From Oscillospiraceae bacterium (lineage in GTDB: Bacteria > Bacillota > Clostridia > Oscillospirales > Ruminococcaceae): DNA of 64,000 bases. Location of the stretch: NCBI GenBank assembly GCA_031282245.1, contig JAITEB010000027.1, positions 1 to 64,000 on the forward strand, in the 5' to 3' direction. Both the position numbers and the translations under genes were made by a program. A model generated the notes under the pieces. It did no database searches and was not told the DNA's origin. It saw nothing but the letters and a program-made list of their open reading frames with translations. Position 1 is the stretch's first letter. The number at the start of each line of letters is the position of its first letter. Of this stretch, positions 1 to 7,400 are shown piece by piece.

Positions 1-20
1 TTGGGTTATTTGAGGAAGTC

Positions 21-621
21 TTACGCATTGGCCAGCACCTCCCCAACCAAGGATTGGTACGCCGCCGCGACTTTGCCGTTTGGGTCGTGGGCGAATATGC
101 TCACTCCCTGCGCGGCACATTCCGCCGCCCTAACCGAGCGAGGGATATGCTCGTCGAAGATTTTGATGTTGCCGCCGTAAGCGTTCTCCACGAGGGAGAT
201 GACCTCACGCGAGTGAACCGAGCGTTTGTCCGCCATTGTCAGCAGAATGCCCTCGATGGTCAACGCGGGGTTAAGCTGCCTCCTAAGTTGCGCGATACTC
301 CGCAGGAACAGTTCCATTCCCGCGAGTGTGCTGTTTGCCGGGAGCAGGTCAACGCCCTCCGCGTGACGGATTAGCCCTGTTGTCGTGGCGTACTCGTCGT
401 CGTTGATTAGTGCGTTCAGCACCGTCGCCACGCTCGCTGTCAGTTTGTTTGGTTCAGTAATCCCGAAGCTGACGGTCAGGGAGTGTTGGGGGTCGAGGTC
501 AACGCACAGCGTCCTCTTACTCTGTCTTGCCAGTCCGAACCCCAGACTTGCGGCAGTCATTGTCTTGCCGACCCCCGCCTTTCAGGTTGGACGCCGCGAT
601 GATTTTGCCTTTCTTGCCCAT
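21..621 (-). pseudogene. ParA-type partition ATPase, frameshifted and internally deleted
   Basis: The reading frame begins at ATG 621 behind a good ribosome site (GGAGGA) and encodes MGKKGKIIAASNLKGG, the usual start of a clostridial plasmid/ICE ParA. The P-loop should read KGGVGKT, but one extra G in a run of five G (about 574-578) shifts the frame exactly there; the rest continues in the other frame from codon MTAAS at 560. The C-terminal half is well preserved (IPRSVRAAE, FAHDPNGKVAAAY). The segment that normally holds the Walker B/DCPPS motif is missing: LPANSTLAGMEL is followed directly by RSIAQLRRQLNP, so roughly 60-70 residues are lost. ParA proteins normally run about 260-275 residues; here about 198 remain. 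Seen directly: frameshift and deletion. Inference: a dead remnant of a plasmid or integrative element. Confidence 0.85.
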
Positions 622-790
622 AGAATCCTCCGTTTCTACGGGGCTGAATTTTTATTCCTAATGCGACAAGCCGGTATTTTTACGGAGGAACAAGCCCCGT
701 TTTTGAAAGTTATAATAGGTGCGGATTGCCCGCCCTTGACCGCGAAACCCTGATAAATAGCGGGTTTCTCGATTTATTCCTATTATAACA
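622..790. other. Upstream region of the ParA remnant
   Basis: This stretch holds no gene. On the minus strand it contains a ribosome site just before the parA start and an AT-rich TATTATAAC block near 705-715 that could be an old minus-10 element. A short dyad (GAAACCC/GGGTTTC) lies at about 747-771. It separates the divergent ParA and recombinase remnants. Confidence 0.35.
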
Positions 791-1033
791 TACGGGGACC
801 TCAGCCGCTTAGGGCGTGATTATATCAAGGTCGGGCGGTACACCGATATTCTATTCCCATCGTGGGGTGTGCGGTTTATCGCCCTGTTGGACGAAATCGA
901 CACCGCCAAGGATGACAACGACATGACGCGCTTCCGTTCCCTGATGAACGACTACCACCTCAAAGACCTCAGCAACAAGGTCAAATTAAAAGCAGCACAA
1001 AAGCGCTTGTTCAAACGAATCAAAATTAGGTAA
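791..1033 (+). pseudogene. Serine site-specific recombinase fragment (resolvase catalytic domain)
   Basis: The plus frame from 791 translates as YGDLSRLGRDY, then GVRFIALLDEIDTAKDDND, MTRFRSLMNDYHLKDLSNKV. This is the second half of the catalytic domain of large clostridial serine recombinases (TnpX/Tn4451 type), with the conserved DLSRLGRD motif. There is no start codon, the part with the nucleophilic serine is absent, and everything after NKV is foreign. From about 984 the sequence is the 3' end of an IS630-like transposase gene read in antisense. It is therefore an internal fragment truncated on both sides, the right side by an insertion. Known for the family: such recombinases mobilise Tn4451-like elements and ICEs. 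Inference: it and the ParA fragment may derive from one element. Confidence 0.8.
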
Positions 1034-1177
1034 AATTTTTCACAATTTTTTCTTGAGATATGCCCGCTTTTTCTCTATAGGATTTAGACCTGGAGAGTAT
1101 GGAGGCAAAAACAGCATACTGCAATTGTTCTGCTTGGCAAGATTTGGAGGAACGGACTTTTTATGAAAGTTGCTATT
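986..1177 (-). pseudogene. IS630-family transposase C-terminal remnant
   Basis: Read on the minus strand from 1177, the frame gives NSNFHKK, then LFLPPYSPGLNPIEK, LKKKL, an in-frame TGA (probably a decayed CGA), and KILPNFDSFEQALLCCF before TAA at 986-988. LPPYSPGLNPIE with the downstream Glu is the signature of the DDE_3 transposase domain of IS630 elements; NSNFHKK corresponds to the usual DNASFHKS block. Only the last 60 or so residues remain, with one internal stop and a frame break near 1177. The gene end lies inside the serine-recombinase fragment, showing the insertion order. It cannot encode a functional enzyme. Confidence 0.8.
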
Positions 1178-1201
1178 ATATCATAAAATGTGCCGCTTTT
1201 T

Positions 1202-1360
1202 AAATGGTTTAACTATAATTTCCGCTTTCCGGAAGCGATAAGCGTCAGCATTAATTTCTTGTAGAATAAACCGTTCGTAGAGTTGTTTTTTCTCATCATC
1301 CAACTCTTTATGACCTTAGCATACTCCAGCGCGAGGCCAACCATCACCGCGGTTTCGCCA
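1202..1360 (-). pseudogene. Second recombinase-like remnant, low confidence
   Basis: On the minus strand a frame from 1306 reads ELDDEKKQLYERFI, then QEINADAYRFRKAE. This resembles the charged linker/coiled-coil region near the C-terminus of large serine recombinases. Just upstream, ALEYAKVIK is readable in a frame one base out, so the remnant is itself frameshifted. Its orientation is opposite to the 791-1033 fragment, so it is either from a different element or inverted. The match is by pattern only and I hold it loosely. Confidence 0.3.
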
Positions 1361-1583
1361 GATAAACTGAAATCTCACGACATGACAGCAGAGTAGGAGG
1401 AAAACCTTATTGACTGTATAACTTCCTTACTCACTACGGCGGTCGGTTATAAACGGTTTGTAGCGGTAGCCATTGAGCGCGCCCTTGTACATCTCGCCCT
1501 TACATGGGTTTGCTCATAGCTTCCGCCTCATTGTAGTGGTTATTCTTGCCTGCTCCTATTAAGTTTTCAGCACTTAAGCGGCG

Positions 1584-1966
1584 TAATTTCCTGATTTTGC
1601 TCATTTGCCAGCGCGAAGCTGTAAAAGCGAGCTAAGATAAAAGCAGAGTCTGTAATTAACGTATGTGGGATTTACTTATCCAAGAGTATTAAGTTTTATA
1701 GAACTGCCGCCGGAGAACTCCGGGCCGCGGTTTTAAGGGTATAAAATTTTTTGTTTGGAAAGAAGAGGATCGTTTGCTTGATGCTTGTGTAATCGGATGC
1801 GGATTTGAAATTAATGCATATAAACGCCAGAGCGGTAAACTTAAAACAATAGTTTATTAAGAATCCCTTATATCCATAATAATATTGTCAAAAAGTCAAG
1901 CTCTGATATCTATAGCATAATTTTACTTTTCAACCTGCGCTTCAAATGAGCAAAATCAGGAAATTA
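1584..1966. mobile_element. MITE-like element with 24-bp perfect inverted repeats
   Basis: Positions 1584-1607 and 1943-1966 are exact reverse complements over 24 bases. The outermost bases are TA on each side, which is what a 22-bp terminal inverted repeat plus a duplicated TA target would give. TA duplication is the hallmark of IS630/Tc1 transposition, and an IS630-like transposase remnant lies 400 bp away. The roughly 335 bp between the repeats has no open frame of note. Seen: the repeat and the flanking TA. Inference: a non-autonomous element mobilised by an IS630-type enzyme, or a solo internally deleted copy. Confidence 0.6.
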
Positions 1967-2551
1967 TATCTTTATTTTTCGCTTTTATTCGGACACTAAT
2001 ATTGTACTATATGCTGCAAAATTTGTCAATTACCGCAATCGCAAATTGTCGAAGCAAAGCAAAACAGGAAATACTGCTCTGGGCTGATTATATTCACAAA
2101 TTTCTATAATCAATTGTCCGTATTTTGTTTTCGCTTTCGCCGTTTTTTCTGTTTCGCCGTCGTGTATGTATTTTTCTTTGTTTGGTTGTTGTCATTTTTT
2201 GTGATTAAATTATTAATAAGCTGGCTTGGATAGTTTTTACAAATTATGGGTAATTGTCAGAAATTACAAATAAAATCTGTGGATCTAATTTGAACAAAAC
2301 AAATTTATATTAATAATTGCCGCACAACTATAGGTCAAAACTATTAATTAAGGCTTGATGTAATTAACATATTATTTATTTACAATCCATAAAATAACAT
2401 AAAATTTATTGTCGAAATATGTTATATTATTTCCGGTAAGCTAATACTGTACTGTCGGTTCCGGTCTCGGATATCCGTTTTACTAATTGTCTTAACAATA
2501 CGTTACAGTAAATATCCTATTTTTAAAGAAAGGACTGAAAAAAAACTGCCT
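1967..2551. other. AT-rich non-coding stretch before the 2552 gene
   Basis: No gene, RNA or repeat could be recognised in these 585 bases. The sequence is distinctly more AT-rich than the coding regions and contains several short TTGTC/TATATT-like motifs around 2400-2440 that could include the promoter of the downstream gene, but no pair has convincing spacing. Confidence 0.4.
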
Positions 2552-3178
2552 ATGAAGAACGATACGGATAAATTAATGAGCGCTCTTGACCGGATCCTGC
2601 TGTCAAGGGACTGGGTGGAAAAAAACGCCCGGTTTTGCTTCGGCAAAGGCGATGAACTCAATGACTTTTTTGCAAAGCTGCAGAAGATATCGTATATCTA
2701 TCATTCGGAATATTTCGACAGCCCGCCCGCGCCGTCCGAGCCGAACCATGATGTAAGCGCACTTTGCCGCGCTTTAAAATTCGCGGCCGATTCGGAAAAA
2801 AAGTCTTGGCGGCTGATAGAATATTATCTCAGCCTTGACAGTATTGAAGACGTCCAGGACTTTTTCGGCCAGATAAAGAGACTGCTCAGCTATGTTTCAA
2901 CAAAAACCCCATTTTCAAGAGCTTTCCAGAAAATGATTGGCATTGATTTGATTATTGACGAGCTTGTCCATGACAATTATGACAATCAGGACGAACTCGG
3001 CGAACTCTATGAAAGGATGGAAGCTCTTGAAAACAAAAGCAAGCTGAAAATTGTGCAGCCTGTCGAGCTGCCGTCCGGCGCGCCGCTGATGGAGACCGTT
3101 TCCGTCGGGCCGCGTCCAACTTTTAAAGTCGGCAACGACGGCGAGGTTTTCTTTATCTATGAGTCAAACAGAAATTAA
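2552..3178 (+). CDS. Uncharacterised soluble protein, 208 aa
   Basis: I do not recognise this family. The protein has no signal peptide or membrane segment and is acidic and mainly helical by composition. A Pro-rich break (PPAPSEPN, about residues 58-65) separates an N-terminal helical part from a second helical part with IEDVQDFFGQIKRLL. The last 40 residues (RPTFKVGNDGEVFFIYE) look like a short beta unit. The purine-rich site AAAGAAAGGA sits about 17 bases before ATG, rather far for a normal Shine-Dalgarno; no better in-frame start is present. It stands alone, ends in a strong terminator and faces the PBP gene. Confidence 0.7.
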   Translation: MKNDTDKLMSALDRILLSRDWVEKNARFCFGKGDELNDFFAKLQKISYIYHSEYFDSPPAPSEPNHDVSALCRALKFAADSEKKSWRLIEYYLSLDSIEDVQDFFGQIKRLLSYVSTKTPFSRAFQKMIGIDLIIDELVHDNYDNQDELGELYERMEALENKSKLKIVQPVELPSGAPLMETVSVGPRPTFKVGNDGEVFFIYESNRN

Positions 3179-3210
3179 CGCAGGCGGCACTTTTGTGCTG
3201 CATGTACAAA

Positions 3211-3248
3211 ACAGAGCGGGCGGATTTCTGCCCGCTCTGTTTTATTTT
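3211..3248. terminator. Bidirectional intrinsic terminator
   Basis: An 11-bp stem (3211-3221 with 3230-3240) with an 8-nt loop is followed by TTTATTTT on the plus strand, and on the minus strand by TTTTGT. It sits between the convergent 2552 gene and the PBP gene and can serve both. Confidence 0.9.
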
Positions 3249-3254
3249 GCGCTG

Positions 3255-4880
3255 CTATTGATCCGGAGCCGTCAGGTTGATTTGATCCGCAATTTTTTTA
3301 AAGACGGGCGCGGAGCGCAAAGCCCCGGAACCCGCGCCCTCGTTCAGGATTACAACGGCGTATTTCGGCTTATAGGCCGGGAAGAAACCCGCAAACCAGG
3401 CGTGAACGATTTCCTTGCCGTTTTCGTCCATAATGCCCGTCTGCGCCGAACCGGTTTTGCCGCCCGCCCCGCCGGTCTCCGGCATTGCCCGCCTGCCGCT
3501 TCCGTTTTGGTCATAGATAACCCCGCGCATAAAGCTCTGGATAGTCTCCGCCGTCTGTCGCGACATAACGCGGACAGCTTCGTTAGCGCCTTCGGATTCA
3601 ACAAGCCTTTTTCCATCCGCGTCGCTGAAGCCAAGCGCCAGCGACGGGGTGACAGCCATCCCGCCGTTTGCAATGGCCGCAATAGTTTTGGCAATCTGTA
3701 TGGGGTTTGCGGTGAGCTTTCCCTGCCCGAAAGCAAGCCCGGCAAGCTCCGCGCCGTAGCTTAGCTCCGACGGCGCCGGGAAATTCCCGCGGCTTGTCCG
3801 GTATCCCGGGGCAAGCTCCACAGGAGAGCCGAAGCCGAGGTTAAGCGCCATCTGATAAAGCCTTTCCGCCCCGAGCCGGTTTCTTACCAGGTCAATAAAA
3901 TAGGTGTTGCAGGAAACCTCCGTCGCCTCTTTCATGTTCAGCAGGCCGTGACCGTTTATATTATTGCAGCGGATGATCAAGTTGTTGACTTCTTCGCAGC
4001 CTGAGCATTCATAACTGTAGTCGACAGAGATGCCTTTTTCCAGAGCGGCGGCAAGCGCCGTCGGTTTAAAGACTGACCCGACGTTATAGCTTGCAAAACA
4101 GCGGTTTAACAGCGCGGAGTTCTTGTCCTGAAGATAGTCGGCGACATGGTTCGGGTCAAAGCCGGGAAAGCTTGCGGCGGCTCTTATTGCGCCGGAATAA
4201 ACGTCCATAACGACTATCGCGCCTTTTTTTATGTTTTTATTGCCGACGGTCTCCACAATGGATTGTATGCGTTTATCTATAGTAAGAACAAGCCCTGGCC
4301 TGCTGCTGTAGCCGTCGCCGCTCACCTGCGGCGCAACTCCCAGCAGCGCGCCGTTCAGAGCGTTCACAGAAAAGCTTATTGTGGCTTTCGCGCTCATCTC
4401 AGAAAGCCGCTCGTCATAGATTTTTTCAAGTCCGCTTACGCCTTTTCCGCTGCCGTCTATATAGCCTATTATATGCTCCGCAAGGGCTTCGCCGCTATAA
4501 CGTCTTTTCACCGGCAGAAAGACAATATCCGGGCTTTGCGGGGAAAGCTCTCTGGTTTTGCAGACAAAAGGCTTTCCCTCGGCGAATTTGCCGCAGATCC
4601 ACTCTTTGTCCGTCTCCGAAAGCACAGGCTCCAAAGCCTCCAGCGCCTTTGCCGTGGGATTTACTGCGGCGGCGTATTCTTCCGCGCCGTCGTTGACAAG
4701 CGGTTCAAAATTGCAGTCGTAGATATATCCCCGGAACTCGTTCACCAAAAGCGTGTACGTATCGTTTTTACCGGCGGCTTCTATAAGCCGGATGTTTGAA
4801 GACACGCCGAAAACCGACAAATATACCATTGTGAAAGCAATCATGAATATTACAAAAATCCCGCCCGCTCTGATTTTCAT
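3255..4880 (-). CDS. Class B penicillin-binding protein (transpeptidase)
   Basis: This is a D,D-transpeptidase that cross-links peptidoglycan on the outer face of the membrane. The 541-residue protein has an N-terminal membrane anchor (about residues 8-26), a dimerisation/pedestal region, and a penicillin-binding domain with all three motifs in order: SVFK (catalytic Ser269, Lys272), SCN (323-325) and KTG (475-477). Between the first two motifs are several cysteines (YECSGCEEV, IIRCNN) and a GHG, as in SpoVD/FtsI-like PBPs of Clostridia. It is a little short for FtsI and lacks C-terminal PASTA domains, so division, elongation or sporulation cannot be told apart. GGAG lies about 15 bases before the ATG. 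It stands alone. Confidence 0.92.
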   Translation of the reverse strand: MKIRAGGIFVIFMIAFTMVYLSVFGVSSNIRLIEAAGKNDTYTLLVNEFRGYIYDCNFEPLVNDGAEEYAAAVNPTAKALEALEPVLSETDKEWICGKFAEGKPFVCKTRELSPQSPDIVFLPVKRRYSGEALAEHIIGYIDGSGKGVSGLEKIYDERLSEMSAKATISFSVNALNGALLGVAPQVSGDGYSSRPGLVLTIDKRIQSIVETVGNKNIKKGAIVVMDVYSGAIRAAASFPGFDPNHVADYLQDKNSALLNRCFASYNVGSVFKPTALAAALEKGISVDYSYECSGCEEVNNLIIRCNNINGHGLLNMKEATEVSCNTYFIDLVRNRLGAERLYQMALNLGFGSPVELAPGYRTSRGNFPAPSELSYGAELAGLAFGQGKLTANPIQIAKTIAAIANGGMAVTPSLALGFSDADGKRLVESEGANEAVRVMSRQTAETIQSFMRGVIYDQNGSGRRAMPETGGAGGKTGSAQTGIMDENGKEIVHAWFAGFFPAYKPKYAVVILNEGAGSGALRSAPVFKKIADQINLTAPDQ

Positions 4881-4969
4881 AGCTTATAAAACACTCCTTT
4901 TATTATTGGAGTGTTGCCGGAAGCCCGGGATTTAATCAAAAAAGCGCGGATAAAGCATTATTCGCCCGC

Positions 4970-7189
4970 CTATCTCCCCAGAATATAAACGCTCACCGGC
5001 TCTACGCGCAGAAGCGTCGAATCAAGAGCGTACAGCGGTTTTGAAGAGGCGGCGGTCTTGTCGGCGTAAACGTCAAAATTGTTAATTGAAAGCTGCGAAG
5101 CTCCGCCCGGAACCGCAAGCTCGCAATCGAAAGCCTCTGTCGTCGGGTTTATCACAACCGCAATCTCCGAAAGCGAATCGCCGCAGATTCCGCCGTCAAT
5201 TATATAGGCGATGCGGTTGTTCGGCAGGGTGTAAATAAAGCGCAGAGCCGAAAACAAAATCTCATTGTTGCCGATCCTGAACGCGGGATGTTCCCGCCGC
5301 AGGGCAATCAGTCCTTTGTAGTAGTCAAAGACAGCCCTGTTCCTGCTTTTCAGCTCCCAGTCGATTTTGTTCACGCTGTCTGGTGAATTGTAGCTGTTGT
5401 GTTCCAGAGCGCCGTCCGGGCGGGGCTTGCTGCGCATAAACTCCTCCCCGCCCAGCAGAAAAGCAATGCCCTGCGAAGAAAGCATCAGCCCGGCGCAAAA
5501 CTTGTAAATCTCCTCAAGATTTTCTTTTTCTTCCCCGATGACAGAACACATCAGCTTGTCATGAAGGGTATAATTGTCGTGCGACGAGTGATAGGTCACG
5601 GTTTGGCAGGGCGAAAGCGCCCAACTGTGCATGCCGCTTGAGTAATGCACATGCGGATGATTTGTCTGCGCGACTATCCCCGCCTTGATTTTCTCCGAAA
5701 GCCCCTGATTCTGGAAAGCGTCGCGCCCAAGAAGAGCGTAGCCCCTGTCGCGCGCGTCGAAAGTGTCCCCTTTCAGAGCGTCCCGGAATTCGTCGTTAAA
5801 AAGCCCTATATTTTCGCTCATTTTGTGTGAGTTAAATTTGTTTGGCTGTCTGTCAAAAGGCAGAGAGGAAGGACCGCCTGTCCAGCCTTCGCCGTACATG
5901 ATTATTCGCGGGTCTATTTTATCCAATTCACGCCGGATAAGATTTATAGTCTTGATATCAATAAGCCCCATCAGATCGAATCTAAAGCCGTCTATTGCGT
6001 ATTCTTTTACCCAGTACAGGATAGAGTCAAGAATCAACTTGCGCGCCATAAATCCCTCGGAGCGGATTTCGTTGCCGCAGCCGGAACCGTCCGTAAACTT
6101 GCCGCCGGCGCGCCTGTGAAAATAATTCGGAACGGATTTATTTAAATTGCTCTTTTCTGTAAAATAAGTGTGGTTGTAAACCACGTCAAGCACAACTCCT
6201 ATTCCGTTTTTGTGCAGGCTGTGCACAAGCTGCTTGAACTCCCGGACGCGCACGGAACCGTCCCAGGGATTGGAAGAATACGCGCCGTCCGGATAAAAAT
6301 AACTCACGGGGTCATAGCCCCAATTGTAAGCTTCCGGTTTGCTCTCGTCCACTGTGGCGAAATCCATAACCGGCAGAAGGTGCACATGCGTTATCCCAAG
6401 TTCTTTCAGGTGAGCGACGCCGCTTGCGTCGCCCCAGGGACTTTTTGTGTCTTCTTCTGTAAAGCCCAGAAACTTCCCCCGGTTTGCGGGGCTTATGCCG
6501 GAATTTTTGTCAACGGTGAAATCCCGGACGCTTATCTCGTAAATAACGGCGTCGGTCTGGCTCTGCGGCAGTACGTGAAAGTTTTTGTCAAAGCCTTCCG
6601 GATCGGTTTGGCTCAGGTCAAGCGCCATGCTCCTGTGCCCGTTGATTCCGCACGCTTTCGCAAAAGGGTCGGAAAAAGTTTCTTCGTCTGCGTTTATCAA
6701 AGCTGTGTATGTGTAGTAAACCCCGCTGAGGTTTCCGGGAAAACGCAGCTCGAAAACGCCGTGTTCAAGGCGGGTCATGCTGTGAACGGCATAGGCCGGA
6801 CCTTCGTTGTTTTCATACAGATTGACTTTAACGCAGGCGGCGGGCGGCGACCAAAGCCGGAAAACCGTCTCGCAGCCGCGGCAAACGCAGCCAAGCTCGC
6901 CGCTGTATCCGTATTTTTCAAGAAATCCCGGTTTGTCGTAAACGCTCTCATCATATTGCGCCGTTATGCGGCTGCCATCCGCGCAATATATTTCTATGCT
7001 GTCGCACAGTTCAAAATATTCAGCGCTGCGCACAACGGCTCCAAAGCCGTCCGCGTCTTTCTCCAGCGGGAATGACAGCATCGCGGCCCTTTCCCAAAAA
7101 ACACTAAAACCAGCGGCATCCTCCACAGAATCCAAAGTACGGAAGCGCACCCTATCCATATCCTCAATCTGAGCCGAGACAAAACGCAT
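4970..7189 (-). CDS. pulA: Type I pullulanase
   Basis: The enzyme hydrolyses alpha-1,6 branches of pullulan, glycogen and amylopectin (GH13 family). Counting from the ATG at 7189 (739 residues), the order is an N-terminal region, a CBM48-like beta domain (FRLWSPPAACVKVNLY), the signature YNWGYDP (about 288-294), then the catalytic barrel with DVVYNH, DGFRFD (nucleophile Asp near 405) and YGEGW (acid/base Glu near 434), and SHDNYTLHD. There is no signal peptide, so it acts in the cytoplasm, probably on glycogen or imported maltodextrins. A TTG at 7222 in the same frame is possible, but AAAGGGG eight bases before ATG 7189 favours the shorter form. Confidence 0.95.
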   Translation of the reverse strand: MRFVSAQIEDMDRVRFRTLDSVEDAAGFSVFWERAAMLSFPLEKDADGFGAVVRSAEYFELCDSIEIYCADGSRITAQYDESVYDKPGFLEKYGYSGELGCVCRGCETVFRLWSPPAACVKVNLYENNEGPAYAVHSMTRLEHGVFELRFPGNLSGVYYTYTALINADEETFSDPFAKACGINGHRSMALDLSQTDPEGFDKNFHVLPQSQTDAVIYEISVRDFTVDKNSGISPANRGKFLGFTEEDTKSPWGDASGVAHLKELGITHVHLLPVMDFATVDESKPEAYNWGYDPVSYFYPDGAYSSNPWDGSVRVREFKQLVHSLHKNGIGVVLDVVYNHTYFTEKSNLNKSVPNYFHRRAGGKFTDGSGCGNEIRSEGFMARKLILDSILYWVKEYAIDGFRFDLMGLIDIKTINLIRRELDKIDPRIIMYGEGWTGGPSSLPFDRQPNKFNSHKMSENIGLFNDEFRDALKGDTFDARDRGYALLGRDAFQNQGLSEKIKAGIVAQTNHPHVHYSSGMHSWALSPCQTVTYHSSHDNYTLHDKLMCSVIGEEKENLEEIYKFCAGLMLSSQGIAFLLGGEEFMRSKPRPDGALEHNSYNSPDSVNKIDWELKSRNRAVFDYYKGLIALRREHPAFRIGNNEILFSALRFIYTLPNNRIAYIIDGGICGDSLSEIAVVINPTTEAFDCELAVPGGASQLSINNFDVYADKTAASSKPLYALDSTLLRVEPVSVYILGR

Positions 7190-7227
7190 AAGCCTGCCCC
7201 TTTCAATTGCTTTTCTCACCAATGTTC

Positions 7228-7257
7228 AATATATAATTTAATATGCTTCCCTGTCAA
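7228..7257 (-). promoter_or_regulatory. Promoter of pulA
   Basis: On the minus strand TTGACA (7257-7252) is followed by overlapping minus-10 candidates: TATATA at 7235-7230 (16-nt spacer) or TATATT at 7233-7228 (18-nt spacer). It lies about 40 bases before the pulA ATG. Confidence 0.65.
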
Positions 7258-7332
7258 TCTCTATTTTGTACAAAATTATTGATTTTAACTTGGAGGAAAC
7301 GGCGCAGTTGCAGGCGATTGCATTTTGGCATC

Positions 7333-7366
7333 AGAGAGCGGCTCCCTCTTGAGGGAGCCGCTCTCT
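7333..7366. terminator. Long perfect hairpin after the flavin oxidoreductase gene
   Basis: A 16-bp perfect stem (7333-7348 with 7351-7366) lies 35 bases past the stop of the minus-strand oxidoreductase gene. On the plus strand it is followed by GTATTTT; the minus side has no T-run. It most likely ends or stabilises the 3' end of the minus-strand transcript. Confidence 0.6.
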
Positions 7367-7400
7367 GTATTTTAGCGCGGAAGTGAGAAATGAGCGGGCA

